Assembly: GCF_001641265.1 (NCBI RefSeq)
Contig: NW_020167527.1
Coordinates: 434,001 to 498,000 of the forward strand
Direction: 5' to 3'
Source of the DNA: Pseudogymnoascus destructans
Lineage: Eukaryota > Ascomycota > Leotiomycetes > Thelebolales > Thelebolaceae
Length of the DNA: 64,000 nt
Made by a program: the position numbers and the translations under genes. Every line of letters starts with the position of its first letter. Position 1 is the stretch's first letter. Under the pieces are notes generated by a model that was not told the DNA's origin, made no database searches, and worked only from the letters and a program-made list of their open reading frames with translations. This document shows positions 22,614-32,923 of this stretch, piece by piece.

Positions 22614-23629
22614 TCATGGGCAAAACATACACTTGCACCTTTTCAACCCATTCCCCACCATCACCACATGCTTCTCGACCGCGACCGTCAACTCCAGCGC
22701 CTCCAAGCTCTTCTGCCTGAAGCAATCTCGCTCCCACTTCTCCGGCGGCTGGAGGTTGCGAAATTGCGCCGGCACTGCTGTTACAGAGACGTGGTGGTCG
22801 GTCATTGTCTGTCGGTTTTTGACTGTCTTTAGCGAGAGCTTTTTTGAGATGGCGAGGTAGACGAATTGGAGGTGGATGGGACGAAGGGTCGGGGCGGGGA
22901 TGTCGAGGACGTTGGATGGGATGGAGTGGTAGGCGAAACCGTCGTTGGCGATGGTGTGGGGGTAAGGGTCCTGGGACCCTTGGAGGTAGGGGACCTGATT
23001 GTCCCCATGGTGGTTCGGAAGGGTGGAGTCCTCGAAACTCGAGGAGTAGTATGTTGGCCGAAATCTGTGCGCGGGGATATCGCTCCTGTTGGCGCGCGCA
23101 GTAGCGTTGCGCCAGGCGTTGCGGTCGGCGACACGGAGGGCCGAGCAAGCGACGACGACTGCGGTGCCGTGGCTTGCTTGGCTTATGGCTTCGTGAATGA
23201 TTGCAGCGAGGATTTCGGCGTGGCGATTATCGTTGACGACGCCGCTGTTTGCCTTTTCCTGTTTAGTGAGGAACTGTGAGAGTTAGCTTGCTGTTGGGAC
23301 GGACGGAAGGGACATAGATGGAGATGGAGACTCACGTCGTCGCCTTCAACGAAGATGAAACCTAGTTTGGCGCATAGGTATTTCCCAACTCTAGACTTGC
23401 CAGCGCCCGAGGGCCCGGTTATGACCCAGATGTTGGGGGTGGCCGGCAGGGCGACCTGGGGTTGATCCCACGACGGCGGAAGCATGTCGGCCGTGCGATA
23501 GCGTTTCGTTCTTCGGTTTGGTCGTCGAGACTCCAATATTGTAGAGTTGAAAACGGTATGGGTGGTCCCATCCTCTTCTCTTCCTATAGAGCCTGGTGCT
23601 GGGGCGCTGATATTATATATGTCGAGCAT
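22614..23629 (-). CDS. Gluconokinase-like P-loop kinase
   Basis: Exon 1 is 23629-23336 and exon 2 is 23273-22614, with a 62-bp intron (donor GTGAGT, acceptor CACAG) in phase 0; 317 residues from the first Met, or 269 if translation starts at 23485 (MLPPSWDQPQ). The Walker A motif GPSGAGKS is at residues 72-79, followed by FVEGDD and, across the intron, FLTKQEKANSG. VVVACSALR and FVYLAISKKLSL, then VPAQFRNLQPPE, match the shikimate/gluconate kinase (GntK) order. The family phosphorylates gluconate to 6-phosphogluconate. Two oddities: the usual substrate-loop His and DEDRWPWL are replaced by NDNRHAEI, and there is an insertion of about 60 residues rich in Pro, His, Ser and Asn between ACSALR and FVYL. 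It may be a divergent paralogue with another substrate. Confidence 0.77.
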
Positions 23630-24649
23630 TCCTGGCGATCAGGCGGAGGAGGAAAAAGGGCGGGCGTTGGAAGTGAGAGTGGAATTACAAAGTTGGGTAG
23701 GGAGGAGATGGTGACAATGCCAAGACCTGGGTGGTTATTCCCCAGACATGGGTCGCACAGTATCCCAGTATTAATACACCCCATTTGCCTCCAGTCAGCC
23801 TACTGTAGGACGGGTGTGACCATAGTAGGCTCTGATGCGCCTTGAGGTTGACGCTGACAGCTCGCGATCTCAGGGCACCAAGGAGGCTAAGTCGACGGAC
23901 TCAGACGGACTTAACGGAGTGTGTGGGGAAAGGGGAGGGGGGAGGGAAGTCATGCTTTCCAACTATTCAACCCGTCCAATCCCCTCCTCCTCAGCGCCTG
24001 CGGACCAAATATGGTCACCGTGATGTGTGTGATGGTGACCACACATGGCTCGGACAGACACCTCGACGTCGTACCTGTTGGTATCCGCAAAAAGTAATAC
24101 TATCAACGGGCGTGATTGCGAACTTCCGGTTTTCTTTTGCCCTGATCACAACCACCCCGGGCGCAGGGCGAATCGGTGGACGCTCGGTGGCGAAATTCAG
24201 AAATCTCTTCTTCTCGGTGAGCGGATTTGGAAGGGAGTATGAGAACATATCTTGGAGGTTGAGGGCGTTTGAGGGTCACCATGTTTCAGCCTCTCTGAGG
24301 GGATTGGGTTTCCGTTGCAGGTGATAGGCCCGGATCTCGCCATGAACACCATGCTCGCTCCAAGGCATTTTGATGGCTTTTTTTCTCAATCATTTTTGCG
24401 TACCTTTCTGGCCCCCACTGAAAACTGTGTATGGTGGTCTCGGAGCGAGAGAAGGCTGTGTATTTTTATCGCTACATAGTAGATACTTGTACAAGTACAG
24501 AGGAAGGGACGCCGTCTATGAAAGTCTAACAAGCCCCCAAAAAACCAGATCCGGGCTTAAACGGTCTAGATGCGCGCCAACGCTGACATTCTCCGCCCAC
24601 CACCGACACGATTGACAAATCGTCAAAACACGATTTCTAACAAACCCGC
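23630..24649. other. Intergenic region
   Basis: This spacer holds the promoter of the gluconokinase gene and the 3' end of the aminotransferase gene. A plus-strand frame open at 23842-24324 has no recognisable motif and is probably chance. I see no repeat or RNA. Confidence 0.5.
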
Positions 24650-26187
24650 TTAGCCCTTGACGGCGTAGATGGCCTTTGCGAGCCTCTTGACGTTGTCGGA
24701 TGTGATGCCCGCAACCGAGATACGGCCGTCCTTGGTGGCGTAGACGGAGTGCTCCTGAGCAAGGGTCGTCATCTGCTCGGGCGTGAGGCCAGTGTAGGCG
24801 AACATGCCGATCTGGCTGGTGATGTGGGACCAGTCGTGCTTGGAGCCGAGCTGCTCGAGGTTGTCCTTGAGGAGCGCGCGCATCTCGATGATGCGGTCGG
24901 CCATGCCCTTGACCTCACCAAGCCACTGCTGGTTCAGCTCGGGGTTGTTGAGGATCTCGGCGGCGATGCGCGCGCCGTGCACGGGGGGGTTGGAGTAGAG
25001 CGGGCGAACGATGATCTTGACCTGCGAGTCGACGCGCTTCTTCTCGGCGGCGTCCTCGCAGACGATGGAGAAGGTGCCGGCACGCTCACCGTAGAGACCC
25101 TGTGATTGTGTTAGTGATGATCGTCATATGTACAACCAGAGCCAACCTACCATGTTCTTGGCGAACGAGGTCGCGAGGCAGATGTTGTGGCCCTGCTCGA
25201 CGAAGAGGCGGACTGGGAAGGCGTCCTTGTTGGTGTCACCGGACGCGAAGCCCTGGTAAGCCATGTCGAAGAAGGCGAAGTGCTCGCCTTCCTTGACGGC
25301 ATCGCTGATCTGCTTCCACTGCTCTGGGGTTGGGTCGATACCAGTGGGGTTGTGTGCGCAGGCGTGGAGGAGGAAGACGCTGCCCTTGTCGGCGGCCTTA
25401 ATGTCGGCGACCATACCCTCGAAGTCGAGGCCGATGGTGTCCTTGTTGTAGTACCTGTACTTCTGAACCTCAAGTCCAGACTCGGTGAAGATGGCGCCGT
25501 GGTTTGCCCATGATGGCGTAGGGATGTAGATCTTCTTCGCGCCCGGGTAGAACTTGGCCAGGAACTCACCTCCGATGCGGAGAGCACCAGTTCCGGAGAT
25601 GGATTGTGTGATGACGAGGCGGTCGAGAGCGTTGGAGCCCTCACCGTAGGCAAGGACGGCCGCGGCCTTGGTGAACTCGGGGACACCGGTTATTCCGGCA
25701 TACTCCTTGTTGAGCTTGGCGGCGATGACCTTGTCCTCAGCGGTGCGAACGGATGGGAGAACGTATGGCTTTCCCGCGTCGTCACGGTAGGCGCCAACAC
25801 CTGGATTGTATCAGTATAGTCGTAGATTCGGATTCGAAGAGCATACCAAGGTTGATCTTCTCTGGGAGGGTATCGGCCTTGAATGCCTCGGTGATACCTG
25901 TGCGTTGTTAGTCGCCGCGCAAAAATATTCACTGATGACAACATACCTAGGATGGCCTTTCACACGAACGTTTCATTAGCAATTGATTATCACGGTACAT
26001 ATCATCCGGGTTCTTACATCCTATCACATGTTAGCTGATACACAAGAGTAACACGTCGATGCAAACTCACTGGTGGACCTTGGGGAACGTTCGCCCAGGT
26101 CGAGGCCTGGCGAGAAGCTCCGACAACGCGACACGCCGCACCACGAATGGCCACCTGCCTGCTTGCGACTCTGACTGTGCTAAGCAT
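24650..26187 (-). CDS. Aspartate aminotransferase, mitochondrial
   Basis: Six exons on the minus strand: 26187-26071, 26018-26020 (3 nt), 25956-25947 (10 nt), 25897-25847, 25800-25151, 25099-24650, giving 426 residues. It transfers the amino group between aspartate and 2-oxoglutarate using PLP, in the malate-aspartate shuttle. The N-terminus (MLSTVRVASRQVAIRG) is an Arg-rich mitochondrial presequence ending near STWANVPQGPP. Seen: INLGVGAYRDD, ISGTGALRIGG, HACAHNPTG, FFDMAYQGFASGD, and the PLP lysine in ATSFAKNMGLYGER. Length matches the family (about 425). Every intron (46-61 bp) has a GT donor, a CTAAC/CTAAT or CTGAT branch and an AG acceptor. The 3-nt exon GAT adds the Asp of the conserved GPPDAILG motif. 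Confidence 0.93.
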
Positions 26188-26854
26188 TATGTGATGGAAT
26201 TTGAGGCAAAGCGAGGATGGAAATGAAGAGCTTAGAGAGAAGATGTTCAATATGTCAGGAGATGCAATTGAAAAAGATGGAGATGTGATTCACAAAATTG
26301 GAGATGCTGCAGTACACACTTCCCGGGTAGGCTGGGCCTCGGCGGCTCCGCAGGGGTTTTTTGGGGTTTTGCGCGCAGTGGGGGCTCCACTGTGACTTTT
26401 GCCTGTGATTGTCATGAGGCTAATTTGGAAATAAGTAAGTTAACTTAATATTTTTGGATTTTATTTCTTATCTACTGTACTCTGTACTACATTTAACTAT
26501 AAATACTGGGGAAGCTGGCAAAGAAAAAAAGAATTATGTTTCCTTCTATAGGGCTTAATATCGCCCACTGGATCAAGTACTCTACTGGTGCTAACAGGTT
26601 TTTGGTAAAAATTAATTCACGTGACGAGTGATGAAGCAGGCGGTGAGTAACAATTACGTGGGCTCAGATTAGATTATACTGCCAGTCATAGGAGGTTAGC
26701 TGGTTCCATCTCCATCACCCCACTCAATACTCCGTAATACCTTCTCAATTCCATATTCTCCCCACAGAGTCCTGTGTTTTCATTATGACAGAATTGACAT
26801 CACGGAGGTGACGGGAGCTTCCTTTTTTGAGCTATTTATATTTACGTTAGAGGC
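26188..26854. promoter_or_regulatory. Divergent promoter of aminotransferase and NR kinase genes
   Basis: A 667-bp head-to-head spacer. It contains an E-box CACGTG at 26618-26623 in AATTCACGTGACG, the same extended word as in front of the Utp12 gene, and an AT-rich TATA-like stretch (CTATTTATATTTACG) at 26832-26846 just before the NR kinase start. A tract of A and G lies at 26520-26540. Confidence 0.5.
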
Positions 26855-27802
26855 ATGGCCGTAGTGGTCGGCCTCTCTGGGGCGTCGAGCTCTGGAAAGA
26901 CAACCTTGGCTAGGCTTTTGCGCGATATCTTCCCAAATAGCTTTATCTTGCACGAAGATGACTTCTACAGGGAAGATAAAGAGTGAGTTTTGATATACAC
27001 CCTCTGGACGAGCCTATGACGCTACATCTCTACCACTTCTCCACCTCCTTCAGAGCTAATATACACGAACCCAAGGCTTCCAACCAAGAACGGCCTCCTG
27101 GACTGGGACTGCGCCGAAGCCCTCTCTATCCCCGACATCAAAGCCTCCCTAAGCCACATCCAAGACCACGGCACGTTCCCCGTAGGTCCGTCCCACTCCA
27201 AGCTCCGCTCCCGCCCCGAACCCAATCTGAACGCAGCCCAGCCGCAATTCGACTCCAAAGAAGACCGCAACGACGTCGGCCAGTGCCCCGTCTCCGACGC
27301 CGTGATCGCGGGGCTGAAGGGTAGAGTTGCTGCGTGGACACAGCCAGGTAGGCCGGGGCATGGGATACTCACTTCGTCGGAGTCGGCGCTTCGTCTCTGT
27401 ATCTTTGATGGATTCCTACTGTATGCGCCGTCTATGGCGGAGATACAGCCGCATATAGATATCAAGCTGTTCCTGCGTGTGGGGTATGAGAAGGCGAAGG
27501 CGAGGAGGGAGGCGCGCACGGGGTATGCGACGATTGAGGGGTGGTGGGCGGATCCGCCGGGGTATGTGGATAAGATCGTTTGGCCGAACTATGTTGAGGA
27601 TCATGCGTGGATGTTTGAGGATGGGAATGTGGAGGGGAAGTTCAGGGAGGATATCTTGAAGGAGACGGGCATTCATGCACAGTCGCAGCAGGGGCCGGAT
27701 GTGGACATGGAGACCACGCTTGTGTGGACCGTGGATGTCATTATGAAGTCTTTGGAGGAGATATCATCAAGTCATGTACTGGATAGGGATATTCAAATAT
27801 AG
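26855..27802 (+). CDS. nrk1: Nicotinamide riboside kinase
   Basis: Exons 26855-26982 and 27076-27802 with a 93-bp intron (donor GTGAGT, branch CTAAT, acceptor CAAG), 284 residues. It phosphorylates nicotinamide riboside to NMN in NAD+ salvage. The Walker A motif GLSGASSSGKTTLARLL lies at the N-terminus, followed by FPNSFILHEDDFYREDKE, and after the intron LPTKNGLLDWDCAEAL, all typical of NRK1. Later motifs are IFDGFLLY and a lid-like RREARTGYATIEGWWADPPGY. The protein is longer than yeast Nrk1 through an insertion after residue 75. It is divergently transcribed from the aminotransferase gene. Confidence 0.9.
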
Positions 27803-28412
27803 AAGGAATTATTCTGCAATAATGAACTGGTACAACCCAACTCAATCATTAGCGTGGAGCTCCAATGCAAGGACCAGTTTCCCGCTCATTATAATGCATC
27901 TACCCGCAATCATCCCGTCACATATCGAACCATTAAACCAAAAAAAGAAAACATAACACCGCCTTGTCAAACAGTCGCAGTTGCTTTATGCCACGTTGGA
28001 CCAGGATGGCGCAACGTGAGGCGGCTAGGTTAATCCCGCTTGGGTTTCCGGGGAGACAGAGTCTTGGCAGTTGGGACCCAGGCTGAATGCTTGGGCTGCC
28101 AATCTGCCAATCTGCCAATCTGCCAATCTGCAAACGACTGCGCTCCTATCTCAAGAAATTCAACTCTTCAAACACCCTCTCCAGCACTCTCCAAATTCGC
28201 GAAACAACACCCCATGGGCAAGCCATAACCAACGCCCAGTCGCACACAACCCAGAACGCCTCATCGCCAGCCTCCTCGCCCCAGGAAAAGGCAAGGCGCA
28301 TGTGTAAGCTACCAACGAACCACACCACCGCGACCCCAACAGCCTCGACAAACTCGATGTCACAAATATAGATACAACACCCCCTCCCTTCGCGACACCC
28401 TCCTTCACAAAA
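27803..28412. other. Intergenic region with an 8-bp tandem repeat
   Basis: Between two plus-strand genes. Bases 28096-28133 are about four and a half copies of CTGCCAAT. The remainder is C/A-rich leader of the next gene. No other feature is seen. Confidence 0.6.
28096..28133 (+). repeat. Tandem repeat of the octamer CTGCCAAT
   Basis: Head-to-tail copies of CTGCCAAT end in CTGCAAAC, about 280 bases upstream of the following start codon. The unit length is not a multiple of three and it lies outside coding sequence. Confidence 0.9.
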
Positions 28413-30160
28413 ATGCCAGTCCAACACGCCTACCAACCGCGCCGCACGCCCCTCCGGCCCACCCCTCGCCGCCTCGTCCACCTCATAATCGGCACCATCA
28501 TCGTCCTCTCCATCCTGCTCCTCATCTCCCGCCGCTCCACACCGCACCTCCCCAAACTCCCACCCGTCCTGCGCCCCTTCCGACCCTCCGCGCACGCGCC
28601 CCCGATACAACCAAACAGCACAAGCGGCGACGCGCGCTGGCACCAGAGCTGGGACTGGCTCCGCCCCTTCTCATCCGCGATCACGCTCGACGAGCACCGC
28701 TCCGTGCTTCCGCCGCTGGTGGAGCGGGTGCCCATATACACATACTACGACTCCGAGAGCGCGGGGGGCGCGGAGACGGAGGAAGTGCTGAATCAGGTTC
28801 TTCTTACGTGGCGGCGGGCGTGGTGGGCGCAGGGGTTTCGGCCGGTGATACTGGGGAGGGCAGAGGCGAGGAGGAGTGCGCTGTTTGAAGGGGCGAAGGG
28901 GAAAGGGGGGGGAGAGGAGGTGCTGAGGTGGTTGGCGTGGGAGAGTATGGGGGGGGGATATTGTGCAGTTATTTGGCGTTGCCGATGGGGGCGTTTGAGG
29001 ATCCGGTGATTTCGTACTTGAGGGCGGGGGAGTTTGGGAATCTTACGAGGTTTGAGGGGTTGGCGGGTGGGTTGTATGTTGGGCCGAAGGAGGGGGTGAT
29101 GGCGGCTATCAAGGCTGCGCTGGCGGCTCCGGAGATTTCAAAGGCGAAGGAGATATCCGATGTGGTTCCGAAGGAGATGTTCAAAGTCGACGCATTCCCA
29201 GGCTCGATCGCATACTACGCCATGGGTGTGGTGAAAGCCAAGTACCCCAAGATCTCAGAGGAACTCCCAGTCTCGACATCCAAAGGCATGAGGCTCCTCA
29301 ACAAACTCATCAACTCACACCTCCACAACAACTGGCGCACCCTCTTCTCCGACGGCATCGCCGTCCTCAAACCCATCCGCACACACATGACCGCCATCGT
29401 CGAGCCCGCCGTCCAGCTCGCCGAGTACCTCGCCCAATGCCCCTCATCCCCCATCATGTCCTCCTGCCCCCCCAACGACAAGAACTGCAAGCCATGCGTC
29501 GCCGCAGCACCAATGCGCATCTCCACCCCTCCCATCTTCCGCAACAACTCCAAGCTCTACACCATCGGCGTTGTCCCGCACCCCTGGACAACAACCTCCT
29601 CCGACGCCTTCACAACCGCCATCGACATACCCTTCATCCGCCGCCGCAGCAACCGCGACCACTGGCTCACCCTCGCCACCAAAGAGCTCCTCGGCACCGG
29701 CGTCTCGACCTCCCCGCGCCTCGTCAAATTCAAAGAAGCAGTCGCCTCCCCCTACGGCGCCGCGCACTCCGTCTGGTTCACGGCCGAGAAGGAATATCCC
29801 GACGACATAGACTGGCACTTTGGGTTCCTAGTCCCCCGCCAGTCCGCGCACGACGGGAAATCCCAAACCCCCGTCCCGGGCCCGGAACGGCGCCCAGCGG
29901 ACCCAGCGCGCGACCCGCTCGATGGGGTGCTGCCAAGCGAGAAGGAGCTGAAGAAGGAGAGGGAGTTACTTGAGTTTGCGAAGATGATGGGGACGACGCC
30001 CGAACAGCAGCGGTTGATTCGTGCGATCGAGGCGTGGAATTTGGGGGATGTGGAGGCGTGGAGGTTTGCGAGGGCGTTTATGGCGAGGAGGAGTGTGGAG
30101 AGAAGGGGGTGGGAGGAGGAGGAGAGGTGGGTTACGGGGGGGAAGGGGAGTGAGAAGTGA
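28413..30160 (+). CDS. Type II membrane protein of unknown function, frameshifted in a G run
   Basis: The first frame (from ATG 28413) gives a short basic N-terminus, one transmembrane segment (LVHLIIGTIIVLSILLLIS, about residues 21-39) and then a luminal-type region with VERVPIYTYYDSES and WWAQGFRPVILGRAEA. At a nine-G run (28949-28957) the sensible reading moves to another frame, which continues ILCSYLALPMGAFEDP through to the stop at 30158-30160. Seven or ten G would give one ORF of about 582 residues. Topology and motifs look like a Golgi glycosyltransferase-type protein conserved in fungi, but I cannot name the family. The second half has a Cys-rich patch (CPPNDKNCKPC) and a charged C-terminus. 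Either the assembly has a homopolymer error or the gene is dead. Confidence 0.66.
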
Positions 30161-30361
30161 GATGGAGGGGAGTGAGGGAGTGGTGGAAAATGCACATAGG
30201 GGGGGGTAGGCTGTATATGTTCCGGCCCAGTCGCGAATAATTCATATTCGCGAATGGGCCAGCCCAACCACGAATATGAACCTCCGCGAGCGGGCCGGCC
30301 TATTCGCGAATGGGCCGGCCCAACCACGAATAATAGTAATAGTAAAGTAGTAATTAAGAAT
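30161..30361. repeat. Short GC-rich repeats at the start of the transposon-rich half
   Basis: Two near-identical copies of TTCGCGAATGGGCC(A/G)GCCCAACCACGAATA start at about 30247 and 30302, with a third related GCGGGCCGGCC between. Palindromic words (TATTCGCGAATGGGCC) are present. This is the 3' flank of the integrase gene and may be its terminal or subterminal repeat, but I found no matching copy at the other side. Confidence 0.5.
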
Positions 30362-32188
30362 CTATATAGTATTACCAACAGTGTCTGCTCTTGCTCGCTT
30401 CCTTCGTGGCCTCTCAACTCGTGGCCTCTCAACTAAAGCTATTTCCGTACGAGTAGCTAGACCTGATAAATTACCACAGTCGTGGTCATCATTATGACAC
30501 TGTACGCTATAGCCCTTTACTTCCTTATAACACCGACACCTCTTTGAATTGCATTGACCCTTACATTGACATGATATTCCAACCCATGCACTTGTAGAAG
30601 CCTCTCTAGATGCAAGTGCAAGTGTTACTTGCTTTGTAGAAGTAGGAATAGTAATATCAGACCAAAGAGCTTGCTCTACAGCTTGAAGTGATTTTGTAGG
30701 TATAAGGCGTTGTATAATACCAGAGAGTGTTATAACCTGATACCGGTGTGGATAGGGCTCTTCTAAAATGCGTGCAAAGAGCCTCTTATTATCAGTTGAG
30801 GTTCTATCCTCTCGAGGAACCTTGATAGAGACTATAGCTCCAATATCGAAGTGTTGGATATTATGCCTCTTACTATACTTTTGTATCATAAGAACCCTTG
30901 CCTTTTGAGTTGCTACTGTAGCCCGCTCAATTATAGAATCAATGGGGGCTCTAAGCTCAGTTCTAGGCTGGGCTGCTACTCGACTCCGGCTCCCACGCCG
31001 GAGCTCAGAATGAAGCTGCTCTTGCGCTTGCTCGGAATTGATCGATTCTGCCAGCTCAGAATTGAGTGAGAGTGAGAGTGCTCGCTCGGAATTGGGTGAG
31101 AGCGCTAGCTTAGAATTGAGTGAGAATGCTCGCTCGGAATTGGGTGAGAGCGCTAGCTTAGAATTGAGTGAGAATGCTCGCTCGGAATTGGGTAGGAGCG
31201 CCAGCTCAGAATTGAGCGAGAGAAGTAGCTCAGAATTGATTGAGAGCGCCAGCTCAGAATTGATCGAGGGTGCCAGCTCAGAATTGATCGATAGCGCTAG
31301 CTCAGAATTGATCGATAGCGCCAGCTCAGAATTGATCGAGAGCTCTCGCTCTTGCTGGAGCTCACTCTCAAGAATCGGTGCCATCGTTGGGTCTTCCTGC
31401 TCAACTCCAATTGAGAGATCCTTCCGCGCCTGGCTATTAAGCCAGTTAATATGAGAGCTCCTATCTCGGAATAGTAGCTCAGCTGGTGCACATCCAATTG
31501 TCGAGTGGATTTGAGTATTCATTGCAAGCATAACCTCGAGTAGCCCATCCTTCCACTCCATAGATCCATGATCCATTTTCCATGCTCGTAGCTTTGCTTC
31601 AACAACCCCATTGGCTTGCTCAACTAGGCCTTGTGTCTGTGGTGACCGTGGCGCTCCATTTATCACTTGAATTCCATACTTGCGTAGTAGGATAAGTAGG
31701 GCTCCCTTGAATTCCTTTCCGTTATCAGCTTGCATAATCTTTGGAGGTAAGAAAGCTGTGATAAATTGAGCAAAGCAGTCTGCAATTGGCCCTGCGTGCT
31801 TGCTCTTTAATGGGTATAGCTGTGTATACTTTGAGAAATGGTCCTTTATATGCAGAATCCATTTATATTGCCCTGAAGGCTCATGGCGCATATCAATTAG
31901 ATCAATTTGAACCCGCTCCCACGCTCGCCCACTTATAATAGGGACTAACGGAGCTTTTGTAGTAGATGGTCGGTTTAGAGTACAGTTCTTACACTGCTTT
32001 ATAATGAACTCTACTTCTTCTCTCTTTAGTCCATAGAACTTTTGTTGTATGATATTCCATGTTTTTGTACGGCCTGCGTGTAGGAGTTGTAGATGTTCGT
32101 TGATAATAGTATCAAATGCATCGCTCTCAAGAATTACACATCGTGGGTTTTGAAATCTAGTAGTAGGCTTATAGACTCCTCGTAAGCG
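30362..32188 (-). CDS. Integrase (DDE) protein with Cys-rich tail, no reverse transcriptase
   Basis: The minus-strand frame is open from 32188; the first Met is at 31891 (509 residues). Upstream of that Met an integrase N-terminal HHCC zinc finger can be read (HLQLLHAG, then CKNC), so the true start is upstream or the 5' end is lost. The rve core shows HIKDHFSKY, MQADNGKEF and LVEQANGVVE with 35-residue Asp-Glu spacing. About twelve copies of an 8-residue repeat (LALSINSE type) follow. The C-terminus has a CXC/tesmin-like cysteine pattern (CQCKGQCNSKRCRCYK) and a basic end. The arrangement suits KRBA2/Ginger-like transposon integrases rather than an LTR element, since neither gag nor RT lies nearby. 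Whether it is a mobile gene, a relic or a host-adopted protein is open. Confidence 0.72.
   Translation of the reverse strand, partial: RLRGVYKPTTRFQNPRCVILESDAFDTIINEHLQLLHAGRTKTWNIIQQKFYGLKREEVEFIIKQCKNCTLNRPSTTKAPLVPIISGRAWERVQIDLIDMRHEPSGQYKWILHIKDHFSKYTQLYPLKSKHAGPIADCFAQFITAFLPPKIMQADNGKEFKGALLILLRKYGIQVINGAPRSPQTQGLVEQANGVVEAKLRAWKMDHGSMEWKDGLLEVMLAMNTQIHSTIGCAPAELLFRDRSSHINWLNSQARKDLSIGVEQEDPTMAPILESELQQERELSINSELALSINSELALSINSELAPSINSELALSINSELLLSLNSELALLPNSERAFSLNSKLALSPNSERAFSLNSKLALSPNSERALSLSLNSELAESINSEQAQEQLHSELRRGSRSRVAAQPRTELRAPIDSIIERATVATQKARVLMIQKYSKRHNIQHFDIGAIVSIKVPREDRTSTDNKRLFARILEEPYPHRYQVITLSGIIQRLIPTKSLQAVEQALWSDITIPTSTKQVTLALASREASTSAWVGISCQCKGQCNSKRCRCYKEVKGYSVQCHNDDHDCGNLSGLATRTEIALVERPRVERPRRKRARADTVGNTI
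31047..31345 (-). repeat. 24-bp minisatellite inside the integrase gene
   Basis: About twelve units of 24 bp, for example AGAATTGATCGATAGCGCTA, encode 8-residue repeats (SINSELAL and variants). All units keep the reading frame. They sit between the catalytic core and the Cys-rich end. Confidence 0.85.
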
Positions 32189-32457
32189 TCAAGCATGGTG
32201 ATCTAGGAGTCTAGAGCGTCTGTTATAGACGACTAGGCATCTTGCTCACTGCTATCAAGCTTGCCAATATACGCCCTATGCTCATGGACAAGCTTGGCTA
32301 CAGCCCAGCTAAGCGTTTAGTGCTCTTTGCCCTAGCACAGCAACTGTTTGAAAAATTGGTGTTGGAGAGCTACCTTGATGACATGCAATACGACGCCCTA
32401 CGCTCGTGGACAAGCTTGGCTACAGCCCAGCTAAGCATTTAGTGCTCTTTACCCTAG
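32189..32457. repeat. 63-bp direct repeat upstream of LTR-P copy A
   Basis: Bases 32274-32336 and 32395-32457 are near-identical (GGACAAGCTTGGCTACAGCC, then AGCTAAGC, TTTAGTGCTCTTT and CCCTAG), 121 bases apart. The rest holds no gene that I can see; one short open frame spans the repeats. Confidence 0.75.
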
Positions 32458-32828
32458 TGTAAGGACACAGGGCACCCAGCTCACAGTAATAGCATATGAG
32501 AGTGTGAGTCGGAGGCTAAACGGATGCTATCCTATAGGTCTACTACGAAGGATACAAAAAAGATGAAGAGAGGAACCCCAGTTGGGTCAATCTCCTTAAG
32601 TACCTGAAACGGGTCCGACTCGGCTAACCTGCCTTCACTCTCACCACGTGACCGTAACTTGTCCGACTCTGATACCTTCCGTCACTGAGGGAGAGGGACC
32701 CCATTGGGTCAATCCCCTTAAGTACCCGAAACGGGTCCTACTCGGCTAACCTGCCTTAACTCTTATCATGTGACCGTAACCTGTCCGACTCAGATCCTTT
32801 CTGTCACTGAGGGACAGGCATCCTTATA
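32458..32828 (+). repeat. Solo LTR-P copy A (degenerate)
   Basis: It begins TGTAAGGACACAGGG and ends GGCATCCTTATA, a decayed form of the family end GGCATCCTTACA. It is 371 bp, close to the 372-bp copy at 63498-63869. Internally a unit with CCTTAAGTACC(C/T)GAAACGGG and CTCGGCTAACCTGCC occurs twice. I find no target-site duplication. Confidence 0.75.
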
Positions 32829-32923
32829 CTACCCCCCCTCTGAGAGTGTTTTGTCCGCGAAACACGCTGTGAGAATCATTTCCGCAACATCTCCGAATGG
32901 TATCCGTGAGAAGAGAGCATTCT

